A stretch of 64,000 bases of DNA from Herbaspirillum huttiense (GTDB lineage Bacteria; Pseudomonadota; Gammaproteobacteria; Burkholderiales; Burkholderiaceae_D). Both the position numbers and the translations under genes were made by a program. This document shows, one piece after another, positions 25,623 to 33,581 of the stretch. Location of the stretch: positions 3,286,001 through 3,350,000 of the forward strand of contig NZ_CP037993.1 of NCBI RefSeq assembly GCF_004367745.1, given 5' to 3'. Positions within the stretch are counted from its first letter, which is position 1; each line of letters opens with the position of its first letter. A model generated the notes under the pieces. It was not told the DNA's origin. It did no database searches and was given only the letters and a program-made list of their open reading frames with translations.

Positions 25623-25985
25623 ATGAACAGCGACCAACAAATCAAGCACTGGACCCCCGTCTGCGAACTGGCCGAGATCGTCCCCAACACGGGCGTGGCC
25701 GCGCTGATCGGTGACCAGCAGGTAGCCATCTTCCACGTGATCGACCGCAGCCAGGGCGAGCCGCAGCCGCGCGTCTTCGCCATCGGCAATTACGATCCCA
25801 ACGCCCAGGCTGCCGTACTCTCGCGCGGCCTGGTGGGCAACCTGGGCGAACGCATCGTAGTGGCCTCGCCGATCTACAAGCATCACTTTGACCTCACCAC
25901 CGGGCAATGCCTGGAAGAACCCGCCAATTCGGTACCCGCCTGGCCGGCGCGTATCGATGAAGGCAAGGTCTGGATCGGTGGCTGA
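25623..25985 (+). CDS. nirD: Nitrite reductase [NAD(P)H], small subunit
   Basis: 120 aa Rieske-like fold that pairs with NirB. As in other NirD proteins the Rieske cluster ligands are missing: the CxH motif position reads FAIGNYDP, and the second motif lacks the Cys. Phrases WTPVCELAEIVPNTGVAALI and ASPIYKHHFDLTTGQCLE fit the family. ATG 25623 follows AGGAGCCCG. The stop is one base before the next start. Confidence 0.94.
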   Translation: MNSDQQIKHWTPVCELAEIVPNTGVAALIGDQQVAIFHVIDRSQGEPQPRVFAIGNYDPNAQAAVLSRGLVGNLGERIVVASPIYKHHFDLTTGQCLEEPANSVPAWPARIDEGKVWIGG

Positions 25986-25986
25986 G

Positions 25987-27210
25987 ATGACGACCGCCAA
26001 GCCCTCGCTGGTGGTGGTCGGCAATGGCATGGCCGGCATGCGCACGGTCGAGGAATTGTTGAAGCTCGCACCGGATCTCTACGACATCACCGTCTTCGGT
26101 GCCGAGCCGCACGGCAACTACAACCGCATCATGCTCTCGCCGGTGCTGGCCGGTGACAAGAGCATCGATGACATCATGCTCAACCCGCGCGCGTGGTATG
26201 ACGAACACGGCATCACCCTGCATGCGGGCGACCCGGTGGTGCAGATCGACCGCCGCCAGCGTACCGTCCACGCGCAATCCGGCCTCGCGGTGAAATACGA
26301 CCGCCTGCTGCTGGCCACCGGCTCCACACCCTTCATCATCCCGGTGCCGGGCCATCAACTGCCGGGCGTGATCGCCTTCCGCGACATCCAGGACGTGGAC
26401 ACCATGCTGCAAGCCGCGCGCACGCATCGCCATGCCGTGGTGATCGGCGGCGGCCTGCTCGGGCTGGAAGCGGCCAATGGATTGATGCGCCAAGGCATGG
26501 ACGTGACCGTGGTGCACGTCACGGATGCGCTGATGAACCAGCAGCTCGACAAGCCCGCCGCCGCCCTGCTCAAAAAAGCGCTGGAAGACAAGGGCCTGCG
26601 CTTCCTCCTCAACGCCCATACGGACGAGATCGTCGGCCCGGATCGCGTGACCGCCGTGCGCTTCAAGGATGGCAGCAGCATTCCCGCCGACCTGGTGGTG
26701 ATGACGGCGGGCGTGCGCCCCAACATCGCGCTGGCCAAGTCGGCAGGCCTGCACTGCGAGCGCGCCATCATCGTTGACGACACCCTGCAGACCTATGACC
26801 CGCGTATCTATGCCGTGGGTGAATGCGTGCAGCACCGCAAGGCCACCTTCGGACTGGTGGCCCCGATCTGGGACCAGGCGCGCGTGTGCGGTGCGCATCT
26901 GGCCGGTGCCGGCCATCGCCGCTATGTGCAGCAGGCCACGGCGACCAAGCTCAAGGTCACCGGCGTGGATCTGTATTCGGCAGGCGATTTCATCGGCGGT
27001 GAAGATACCGAAGATCTGGTGGTACGCGACCCGCGACGCGGCATCTACAAGCGCCTGGTATTGCGCGGCTCGCGCCTCATCGGTGCGGTGCTGTATGGTG
27101 ATGTCAAAGACGGACCGTGGTACTTCGACCTGATCCAGAGTGGACGGGACATCAGCGCCTTCCGGCGCGAACTGCCGTTTGGACAGGCCATGTGCCAGCA
27201 TGCTGCCTAG
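25987..27210 (+). CDS. FAD-dependent NAD(P)H oxidoreductase of the nitrate reductase (NasB/NasC-like electron donor)
   Basis: 407 aa of the NirB-N-terminal/rubredoxin-reductase family: FAD motif VVVGNGMAGMRTVEELL, LLLATGSTPFIIPVPG, NAD(P)H motif VVIGGGLLGLEAANGL, and YAVGECVQHRKATFGLVAPIW. It lacks BFD and sirohaem domains, so it is not a second NirB. By position between nirBD and nasA it probably passes electrons from NAD(P)H to the nitrate reductase, as NasB/NasC do. ATG 25987 starts one base after the nirD stop. Confidence 0.87.
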   Translation: MTTAKPSLVVVGNGMAGMRTVEELLKLAPDLYDITVFGAEPHGNYNRIMLSPVLAGDKSIDDIMLNPRAWYDEHGITLHAGDPVVQIDRRQRTVHAQSGLAVKYDRLLLATGSTPFIIPVPGHQLPGVIAFRDIQDVDTMLQAARTHRHAVVIGGGLLGLEAANGLMRQGMDVTVVHVTDALMNQQLDKPAAALLKKALEDKGLRFLLNAHTDEIVGPDRVTAVRFKDGSSIPADLVVMTAGVRPNIALAKSAGLHCERAIIVDDTLQTYDPRIYAVGECVQHRKATFGLVAPIWDQARVCGAHLAGAGHRRYVQQATATKLKVTGVDLYSAGDFIGGEDTEDLVVRDPRRGIYKRLVLRGSRLIGAVLYGDVKDGPWYFDLIQSGRDISAFRRELPFGQAMCQHAA

Positions 27211-27250
27211 CCATTGCGGCGACCACGGCAATTAGTAACAGAGGATACCA

Positions 27251-30028
27251 ATGAATCTTGCACAGACCCCGCTGGCCCTGGCCGTGGCCACCACCTCGAC
27301 TACCTGCCCGTACTGCGGCGTGGGCTGCGGCGTAACGGCTTCGCTCAAGGACGATGGCCGCATCGGCGTGCAGGGCGACGTGCAGCATCCCGCCAACTTC
27401 GGCCGCCTGTGCGTGAAAGGCTCGGCCCTCGCCGAAACGGTGGATCTGGATGGCCGTCTGCTGCATCCGCAAGTGCGCGATTCGCAGGGCGCGTTGCAAC
27501 AGGTTTCGTGGGATCAGGCGCTGGACCAGGTGGCGAGCAAGTTCTCTGCCGTCATCGCTGAACATGGTCCGGACGCCGTGGCCCTGTATGTCTCGGGACA
27601 ATTGCTGACCGAGGACTACTACATCGCCAACAAGCTCATGAAGGGCTACATCGGCAGCGCCAACATCGATACCAATTCGCGGCTGTGCATGTCCTCGGCG
27701 GTGGCCGGCCACAAGCGCGCCTTCGGTGAAGACCTGGTGCCGGTCTGCTATGAAGACCTGGAGCTGGCCGACCTGATCGTGCTGGTCGGATCCAATGCCG
27801 CGTGGTGCCATCCCATCCTCTTCCAGCGCATCGCCAAACTGAAGGAGACCCGCCCTGCCCTGCGCCTGATCGTGATCGATCCGCGCCGCACCGCGACCTG
27901 CGAACTGGCGGACTTGCACCTGCCCGTCAAGGCGGGCACGGATGTGTGGCTCTTCAACGGCTTGATGAGTTACCTCGCCCATCGCGGCCTGCGGGACAAC
28001 GCCTTCATCGCCGCGCACACCAATGGCTTCGACGAGGCATTGGCAGTGGCCGATGCCGAGTGCGCCGATCCCGCCACGGTAGCGCGCATCTGCAAGGTGG
28101 ATCTGCAGGACTTGCTGGACTTTTACGAAGCCTTTGCCGAGACCGAGAAGGTCGTCACCGGTTTTTCCATGGGCGTGAACCAATCCTCGGTCGGCACCGA
28201 CAAGGTCAACAGCATCATCAACTGCCACCTGGCCACCGGCCGCATCGGCAAGCCCGGCATGGGCCCCTTCTCCATCACCGGCCAGCCCAATGCGATGGGC
28301 GGACGCGAGGTGGGCGGGCTGGCCAACATGCTGGCCGCGCACATGGACCTGGACCAGCCATTGCATCGCGAGATCGTGCAGGAATTCTGGCAATCCCCGC
28401 GTATCGCGGACAAGCCGGGACTCAAGGCGGTTGACATGTTCCGCGCCATCGAGGAAGGCCGCATCAAGGCGGTGTGGATCATGGCCACCAATCCGCTGGT
28501 GAGCCTTCCTGATGCCGACCTGGTGCAGCGCGCCTTGCAGAAGTGCGAGCTGGTGGTGTCTTCCGATGTCATCACGCAAACCGATACCAATGCACTGGCC
28601 CACGTGCTGCTGCCGGCGCTGGCCTGGGGCGAGAAGGATGGGACGGTGACCAATTCCGAACGCCGCATTTCGCGGCAACGGGCTTTCCTCACGGCACCGG
28701 GCGAGGCGCGCAGTGACTGGCAGATCATCTGCGAGGTCGCGCAGCGCATGGGCTTTGCGGGATTTGATTTCGACGGCCCGCATGCGATCTTTGACGAACA
28801 CGCGCGCCTCTCCGCGCATCGCAATGGCGAGGCCGATGCAGGAGGTGCACACCGCGCACGCCGCGTCTTCAATCTCTCCGGCCTGACCGGCATGGACAAG
28901 GCCGCGTATGACGCGCTGGCACCCATCCAGTGGCCGGTGCAGCGCTTGTCCGATGGCAGCGTCAGCGGCACGGCACGCGTCCTGGAAGATCATCGTTTCA
29001 CGCACGCCGATGGGCGTGCGCGTTTTGTGCCGACCGCGCCGCGTACGCCGGGCCACGCCGTTTGCGAGGACTACCCGCTGATCCTCAACACCGGCCGTGT
29101 GCGCGATCACTGGCATACCATGACGCGCACCGGCAAGTCGGCCACGCTGGCCAGCCATATTCCGGAATCCTTCATCGACCTGCACCCGCAGGATGCGCTG
29201 CTGTATGGCGTGCGCGAAGGCGGCCTGGCACGCATCAGCAGCCGCTGGGGGGCGATGGTGGCGCGCGTGCAGCATGGTGGCGGCATCCCGCGCGGCAATG
29301 TGTTCGTACCGATCCACTGGAACGGACAGTCCGCCTCCGATGCGCGTGTGGGGGCGGTGGTCAATCCGGTGGTCGATCCGCTCTCGGGCGAGCCGGAGTT
29401 CAAGCACACGCCGGTGGCGATCGAAGAATTCCGCGTGGGCTGGCATGGCTTCATCCTCACGCGCCATGCGCTGGAGCTGGATGACATCACCCACTGGACA
29501 CGCGTGCAGGGGCGGGATTTTGTGCGATATGAACTGGCCGGCCGCAATCACATCAGCGACCACACCGCGTGGGCAAGGGGGCTGCTGGGCGTGCAGGCCG
29601 ATGATGCGGACTGGCTGGAGTATGAAGACCTGAGCGATGGCAGCTATCGCGCGGTGCATGTGGTGGATGATCGCATCGACATGTGCCTGTTCATGTCGGC
29701 GCGCCCTGACCTGCCCTCGCGCTCGTGGCTGGCGGGACTGTTTGCCAAGGAGAAGCTGGAAGAAGCTGACCGCGTCGGCCTGCTCGTGGGTCAGCCGATT
29801 GAGAAAGGTGCTGACGCCGGGCCGACGGTGTGTTCGTGTTTTGGTGTGGGACGCAACACCATCTGCAATGCGATCCGTGCGCAGGGATTGACGGAGGTGA
29901 GCCAGGTGACGGCCTGTGTGAAAGCGGGCGGCAATTGCGGCTCGTGCGTGCCGGAGATCAAAAAGCTGATGGTGGAGATCAGGGTGCAGGGCGAGGCCGA
30001 AGCACGGGAGCGGGAGACGGCGGCTTAG
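27251..30028 (+). CDS. nasA: Assimilatory nitrate reductase, catalytic subunit (molybdopterin), with C-terminal BFD domain
   Basis: 925 aa cytoplasmic bis-MGD enzyme. N-terminal [4Fe-4S] ligands Cys19, Cys22, Cys26 and Cys54 (TCPYCGVGCGV; RLCVKG). The Mo-ligand cysteine is in NSRLCMSSAV near residue 146. Further family motifs: GMGPFSITGQPNAMGGREVGG and TGRVRDHWHTMTRTGKS. From about residue 855 a BFD-like [2Fe-2S] domain is fused (VCSCFGVGRNTI...CVKAGGNCGSC), which should accept electrons from the upstream flavoprotein. Last gene of the nas operon, 40 bp after the flavoprotein. Confidence 0.96.
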   Translation: MNLAQTPLALAVATTSTTCPYCGVGCGVTASLKDDGRIGVQGDVQHPANFGRLCVKGSALAETVDLDGRLLHPQVRDSQGALQQVSWDQALDQVASKFSAVIAEHGPDAVALYVSGQLLTEDYYIANKLMKGYIGSANIDTNSRLCMSSAVAGHKRAFGEDLVPVCYEDLELADLIVLVGSNAAWCHPILFQRIAKLKETRPALRLIVIDPRRTATCELADLHLPVKAGTDVWLFNGLMSYLAHRGLRDNAFIAAHTNGFDEALAVADAECADPATVARICKVDLQDLLDFYEAFAETEKVVTGFSMGVNQSSVGTDKVNSIINCHLATGRIGKPGMGPFSITGQPNAMGGREVGGLANMLAAHMDLDQPLHREIVQEFWQSPRIADKPGLKAVDMFRAIEEGRIKAVWIMATNPLVSLPDADLVQRALQKCELVVSSDVITQTDTNALAHVLLPALAWGEKDGTVTNSERRISRQRAFLTAPGEARSDWQIICEVAQRMGFAGFDFDGPHAIFDEHARLSAHRNGEADAGGAHRARRVFNLSGLTGMDKAAYDALAPIQWPVQRLSDGSVSGTARVLEDHRFTHADGRARFVPTAPRTPGHAVCEDYPLILNTGRVRDHWHTMTRTGKSATLASHIPESFIDLHPQDALLYGVREGGLARISSRWGAMVARVQHGGGIPRGNVFVPIHWNGQSASDARVGAVVNPVVDPLSGEPEFKHTPVAIEEFRVGWHGFILTRHALELDDITHWTRVQGRDFVRYELAGRNHISDHTAWARGLLGVQADDADWLEYEDLSDGSYRAVHVVDDRIDMCLFMSARPDLPSRSWLAGLFAKEKLEEADRVGLLVGQPIEKGADAGPTVCSCFGVGRNTICNAIRAQGLTEVSQVTACVKAGGNCGSCVPEIKKLMVEIRVQGEAEARERETAA

Positions 30029-30057
30029 GATCTTCTTTGAAGAATTTGCATTCTTTG

Positions 30058-30087
30058 TTGACCATTTGAAAGAGATGCTGCTATTAT
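30058..30087 (+). promoter_or_regulatory. Promoter of tRNA-Pro
   Basis: TTGACC (30058-30063) and TATTAT (30082-30087), 18-bp spacer, ending 10 bp before the tRNA. Confidence 0.6.
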
Positions 30088-30096
30088 CTCGCTTCT

Positions 30097-30173
30097 CGGA
30101 GTGTAGCGCAGCCCGGTAGCGCACCTGGTTTGGGACCAGGGGGTCCAAGGTTCGAATCCTTGTACTCCGACCA
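30097..30173 (+). tRNA. tRNA-Pro (anticodon TGG), CCA encoded
   Basis: 77 nt. The acceptor stem CGGAGTG pairs with TACTCCG (one G-U), T-loop GGTTCGAATCC and anticodon loop TTTGGGA (TGG) are all intact, and CCA is at 30171-30173. Confidence 0.95.
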
Positions 30174-30180
30174 CTCATCA

Positions 30181-30213
30181 AAAACGGGCTGTCTGTGACA
30201 GCCCGTTTTCTTT
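30181..30213 (+). terminator. Terminator behind tRNA-Pro
   Basis: AAAACGGGCTGTC (30181-30193), loop TGT, GACAGCCCGTTTT (30197-30209), then CTTTTC. Confidence 0.85.
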
Positions 30214-30267
30214 TCTGGATCGTTGGCGGTAGCGCATCGGCGCAGCATCACCGCCAGCCACGCCGAA

Positions 30268-30344
30268 CTGCCCTTAGCTCAACTGGATAGAGCAATGGCC
30301 TTCTAAGCCATAGGTCGGGGGTTCGAGTCCCTCAGGGCAGGCCA
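30268..30344 (+). tRNA. tRNA-Arg (anticodon TCT), CCA encoded
   Basis: 77 nt. The acceptor arm 30268-30274 (CTGCCCT) pairs fully with AGGGCAG (30334-30340); discriminator G and CCA follow (30341-30344). Anticodon loop CTTCTAA gives TCT, and GGTTCGAGTCC is the T-arm. The retron-like cassette begins directly behind its 3' end, a classic integration position. Confidence 0.93.
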
Positions 30345-30487
30345 AGCTTCCTCGCGTTTTTCCTTGCAGATCAGGCACTTACGAGCCAACGGCGGGACGC
30401 ATTCGCAACGATGACCACTGTATTTTGCACGCGCACTGCACCAGAACTACATCAAGCGCAGTAACTTGATTAGCTTGCACGATTCGG

Positions 30488-31522
30488 CTACACCCACGGC
30501 GGAACAAAATCCTCCTCCACGCTCTGGGGCACCCGGCTTGCCACGGCCACCTGGAATGCCTCTGGCGGGGATTCGCTAGCCAATGTTGTACGAACGACCT
30601 TAAGCCGTGCCTTGAGGCCTTGCCCCATCGTCGGGTGCATACTCGCAAGACGTCCCACTCGACTAGATGCGCTCGCCAAAGCTTTTACCAAATCTGCACC
30701 TCGGTCGCCATCCAGAACTCTCCGCTCAATCGCAAATACTTGCGCACGGATGTTTTGTCGCGTCTCTTTAGGGAGTGCCACCCGCTTGTTTATCACGAGT
30801 TTCGTGGCCGTCATCCTTTTGGATCGGGTCGACACTTCGTGTTTGGCGCGCTTCGGACGCAGAGAATAACGCCCCAACATTCCGTAAATCTTTGCCACAA
30901 CCAACGACTGGACCTCTTTGGTGAGATGGTGGCGCGACGAGACGATTACGTCATCCACGTACCTCGTATACGTCAGACCCATAGCTGCCAACTGCTCAAC
31001 TAGTCGTGGCTCGTAGTCCCAAAAAACAAGATTCGCCATGTAGGAGCTAGTTATAGCACCCTGCGGAATTCCATCATCTTTCACTGTTAGCGCAGTCAAT
31101 AGCTCAGAGACCTCGTCCGAAAATCGGAAAAAGTCTCGCCAAATACTCATGACGTGATCCCGCCCGACGCTCGGGAAAAAATTCTGAATGTCCTCGGAAA
31201 TGGAAAGATGCGCGCCTTTATGAGACTCGGCGTTTAATCGGGGACTACGCCCCTTGAGGCTCCCTTGCAAGTAAGGAGGGAATTTGACCTTCTGCAGCAG
31301 TCGCTCTTTGATATTTCTTTGAATCTCTTTTAGCTTGGGCTTAGCATCAAATGTTTGACGGATTGAGCCATCCGCTTTTTGCTCTTGAGCTGCAATCCGG
31401 TATAGAACCTCGGCCCTACTCGCCACCGTCAGTAGGTGATCCTTGGGAACGGCCAGCACACGTGCTAGCGCATCAAGCGTTCCAATTCTTTGGTGGGGAT
31501 AGTTGGGAAACTCACTCATCAT
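30488..31522 (-). CDS. Retron-type reverse transcriptase
   Basis: 344 aa from ATG 31520-31522. Motifs in order: NAESH (97-101), the retron NAxxH box; LSISEDIQNFFPSV (about 106-119), RT domain 3; GIPQGAITSSYMANLVF (151-167), domain 4; LTYTRYVDDVIVSS (183-196) with the catalytic YVDD, where most retrons have YADD; then MTATKLVINKRVALP (237-251), aligned with the retron VTG box but reading MTA. The C-terminus RQNIRAQVFAIERRV is typical of retron RTs. It makes msDNA from a structured RNA; such systems act in anti-phage defence. The start overlaps the XRE gene stop, so translation is coupled. The frame is more AT-rich than the neighbouring core genes. Confidence 0.87.
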   Translation of the reverse strand: MMSEFPNYPHQRIGTLDALARVLAVPKDHLLTVASRAEVLYRIAAQEQKADGSIRQTFDAKPKLKEIQRNIKERLLQKVKFPPYLQGSLKGRSPRLNAESHKGAHLSISEDIQNFFPSVGRDHVMSIWRDFFRFSDEVSELLTALTVKDDGIPQGAITSSYMANLVFWDYEPRLVEQLAAMGLTYTRYVDDVIVSSRHHLTKEVQSLVVAKIYGMLGRYSLRPKRAKHEVSTRSKRMTATKLVINKRVALPKETRQNIRAQVFAIERRVLDGDRGADLVKALASASSRVGRLASMHPTMGQGLKARLKVVRTTLASESPPEAFQVAVASRVPQSVEEDFVPPWV

Positions 31523-31802
31523 GTCGCGTATTGAGCAGATTGAGAGCCGTATCCGCAAGCTGACCTGCTAGGTCTTTGTTTATTCCTGCCAGTTCACCCT
31601 CATCTGCACCCAAGAAGAACAGTATTTCAATGGGCACACCCAAAGCGCCTGCAATTGACTTTATTGTCGACAGCGTTGGGTCTCTCTTCGAGTTCTCTAG
31701 CATCGAGAGATAAGACACGGAGCAGTTTGCCTTTTCAGCCAAGGCGGACTGCGAAAGCCCCTGCTTTACCCTGCATAGTTGGATGGCGGAACCGAGATTC
31801 AT
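31512..31802 (-). CDS. XRE-family HTH protein of the retron-like cassette
   Basis: 96 aa. A single Cro/C1-type HTH fills residues about 6-62 (LCRVKQGLSQSALAEKANCSVSYLSMLENSKRDPTLSTIKSIAGAL), followed by a short helical tail of about 30 residues. It overlaps the RT start by 11 bp (ATGATGAGTGA), so the two are expressed together. It may repress the cassette through the dyad at 32415-32451. HTH proteins are the associated partner in one retron class (type VI in the published typing scheme, from memory), where the HTH protein could also be part of the effector module. Confidence 0.87.
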   Translation of the reverse strand: MNLGSAIQLCRVKQGLSQSALAEKANCSVSYLSMLENSKRDPTLSTIKSIAGALGVPIEILFFLGADEGELAGINKDLAGQLADTALNLLNTRHDE

Positions 31803-31847
31803 AAAAACAAAAATTTGATGGGCTTGCTGCGCCTACGGGCTGAACCT

Positions 31848-32081
31848 TCACTTAATTAGATCCTTGATGTTGCTAATCAAATTAAGCACTACAGCGATCA
31901 CCTGAAGCGCGCGCAAGCCAATTGACTCCAGCTGCGGGCCCTTCACTTGTGCGTCAATGCGCTCAAGTTCGCCGATCACACTATCCAGTTCAGCCACGAC
32001 GCTAACGTCGAGTTGGCCGTGATGCGCGTCTCGCAGCTTTTTCAAAGTGCGAACGCTGCTCTCAAGAGAGTTGTACTGCAT
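31848..32081 (-). CDS. 77-aa protein with C-terminal membrane helix (candidate retron effector)
   Basis: 77 aa. ATG 32079-32081 has an excellent ribosome site AAGGAG 8 bp upstream (minus strand), which supports it as a real gene. The N-terminal 45 residues are charged and helical (SSVRTLKKLRDAHHGQLDVSVVAELDSVIGELERIDAQVKG); residues about 55-73 (IGLRALQVIAVVLNLISNI) form one hydrophobic helix, ending KDLIK. No family recognised. It is first in the three-gene unit with the XRE gene (45-bp gap) and the RT. A small membrane-tailed protein fits a toxin or effector, but this is inference. Confidence 0.7.
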   Translation of the reverse strand: MQYNSLESSVRTLKKLRDAHHGQLDVSVVAELDSVIGELERIDAQVKGPQLESIGLRALQVIAVVLNLISNIKDLIK

Positions 32082-32099
32082 GATGCTGCTCCTTTTTCA

Positions 32100-32395
32100 A
32101 TCCGGGCGAAATTGCCCAGTCCCGTTAAGCAAAGAGCCGGAAGGAGCCAACCCGACATAACAAGCCCATCACCAGTCGTACGTCTTAGAGCAGTCCCGAT
32201 CGGATCGTCGTTCCGGTTTCTGGCACGATCGAAGCGTTGGGGGAGGAGCTCGTTACGCTGCGCCATGTGGCACGCAGCTCAGACAACATAGCCCGCTTCT
32301 GGAAGAAGGCGGTCTCGGTAAAGAGACAGTTACGCAACTCTTACTTACTGAGAAAAAAGGATCTCTGAGAACACCTGAGCGATAACACTCAGCCG
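32100..32395 (-). ncRNA. Candidate msr-msd RNA (structured 300-nt leader of the retron-like cassette)
   Basis: The predicted transcript start is about 32395 and the first coding start is 32081, leaving a leader of about 310 nt without a supported ORF. It contains a series of hairpins: CTGAG/CTCAG (32375-32392), GTCTC/GAGAC (32312-32327), CCGCTTCT/AGAA-GCGG (32293-32312), GCTGCG/CGCAGC (32257-32278) and GATCGT/ACGATC (32203-32230). Retron ncRNAs lie just upstream of the RT gene or its operon and have several stems. I could not identify the a1/a2 pair or the branching G with certainty. Confidence 0.45.
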
Positions 32396-32401
32396 ATACG
32401 T

Positions 32402-32451
32402 AGTAGACCATGTATTTCACCAACAGTCAAATAAATTTACTGACAGTGAAA
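32402..32451 (-). promoter_or_regulatory. Promoter and dyad operator of the retron-like cassette
   Basis: On the minus strand TTGACT (32425-32430) and TCTACT (32402-32407) are spaced by 17 bp. A 37-bp inverted repeat TTTCACcaaCAGT (32415-32427) / ACTGacaGTGAAA (32439-32451) covers the -35 box with an 11-bp AT-rich centre. This is where an autoregulatory XRE protein would bind. Confidence 0.6.
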
Positions 32452-32470
32452 TTTGGAAGTAGTTATCGGC

Positions 32471-32970
32471 AGCTATGCCCGTCGCAATGGGTCGTGCCCG
32501 CCGTAACCCGCGGCTAAAATTTATCCCGATTATTTGCGAGCACAACGGCGCTACCTCGCGGTCATGTTGCCCCTGCCCGCCCCCGCAACATAATCCCTCA
32601 CCGCGCTTTCGACCACCTCAGATAGGCGGAACCATCCACAGAAGCCTCCCACCTGGAGAGAGCGGCACATCTCATTATGACCTCGATAATCATGGTCAAC
32701 GCACTGGAAATTAAACGACCGCTTCATCAGCAGCTTGCTCTATGCCAATACCGAAAATCGACGTAATGACAGCATCGACTTAGGGGCGTTCACAGGAACT
32801 ATCCCCGGCCCCTCATCGGCGAATTATCGCAAGTAAGCAATGCGTTAGCGCACTAACGATTTCTCAGCAAAAACCAATCCCGCCGCTTAAAATAGCCAGC
32901 GCTGAAGACGCCAACTCCGGTCAGCGATCTTCAGCGAAACACCTGAACATAAAAATTAACAGGGGGAAAA
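32471..32970. other. 500-bp gene-free stretch between retron-like cassette and lipoprotein gene
   Basis: No supported gene; a 79-codon plus-strand frame at 32475-32714 is Pro/Arg/His-rich and not protein-like. A small perfect hairpin CGTTAG-CGCA-CTAACG lies at 32843-32858. The composition returns to genome average towards 33 kb. Confidence 0.5.
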
Positions 32971-33468
32971 ATGAAAACAGTCCTTTCCGCATCAGCCTTG
33001 GCACTCATCCTCACCGGCTGCGCCTCGACCCCGTCGAGCAAACCCGCTCCCGACCTGCCCTATGCCGGCCCCGGCAACGGCATGGTGTGCAAATCAACCA
33101 CAGGCAAAGAAATTGCCGCCCTCTTCGACCGCTGGAATGCGTCATTGCAAACCCTCGATCCCGAAGCCGTCGCCGAAAACTACGCCCCGCGCTCCCTGCT
33201 CTTGCCCACCGTGTCCAACAAGCCCCGGTTCACCAACGAAGAGCGCATTGATTATTTCGAACACTTCCTTCACAACAAGCCCGTCGGCAAGATCGACCAG
33301 CGCTGGCTCTGGATAGGCTGCAACACCGCCATCGATGCCGGCCTCTACAGCTTCACCTTCGGCACCACCGGCCAGGTCGTGCATGCCCGTTACAGCTTTA
33401 CCTATGAATGGAATGGCAGGGAGTGGCTGATCACCAGCCATCATTCTTCAGGCATGCCGGAGAAGTAA
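32971..33468 (+). CDS. SnoaL-like (SgcJ/EcaC-type) lipoprotein
   Basis: 165 aa. Lipoprotein signal with lipobox LTGC (Cys17). The mature part (ALFDRWNASLQTLDPEAVAENYAPRSLLLPTVSNKPRFTNEERIDYFEHFL ... WLITSHHSSGMP) is the SnoaL/calmodulin-kinase-association (NTF2-like) fold of the SgcJ/EcaC group, found in secreted proteins of unknown function. Ribosome site AGGGGG before ATG 32971. It stands alone between the retron-like cassette and the convergent chemoreceptors. Confidence 0.8.
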   Translation: MKTVLSASALALILTGCASTPSSKPAPDLPYAGPGNGMVCKSTTGKEIAALFDRWNASLQTLDPEAVAENYAPRSLLLPTVSNKPRFTNEERIDYFEHFLHNKPVGKIDQRWLWIGCNTAIDAGLYSFTFGTTGQVVHARYSFTYEWNGREWLITSHHSSGMPEK

Positions 33469-33530
33469 GAACGCTTCAATTCAGTACGACATTGCCGTCG
33501 CCCTGAAGAAAAGAAAAAAGAGAAAGACGA

Positions 33531-33562
33531 GAAACAAAAGAGGGACGCAGCAATGCGTCCCT
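33531..33562 (-). terminator. Terminator of the first chemoreceptor gene
   Basis: Arms AGGGACGCA (33541-33549) and TGCGTCCCT (33554-33562); on the minus strand it is followed by CTTTTGTTTC. Confidence 0.7.
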
Positions 33563-33581
33563 CAATGCGTACCGATCTTCC

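Noticed and set aside
27152-30181. 1009-aa minus-strand open frame opposite nasA, running into tRNA-Pro
   Set aside because: Antisense of a complete nitrate reductase and overlaps a tRNA; no recognisable features.
30345-32451. Group II intron
   Set aside because: The RT lacks maturase and HNH regions, has the retron NAxxH box, and no intron domain V/VI sequence was seen behind it.
32475-32714. 79-codon frame beside the retron-like cassette
   Set aside because: Pro/Arg/His-rich, no ribosome site; considered as an extra effector but not supported.
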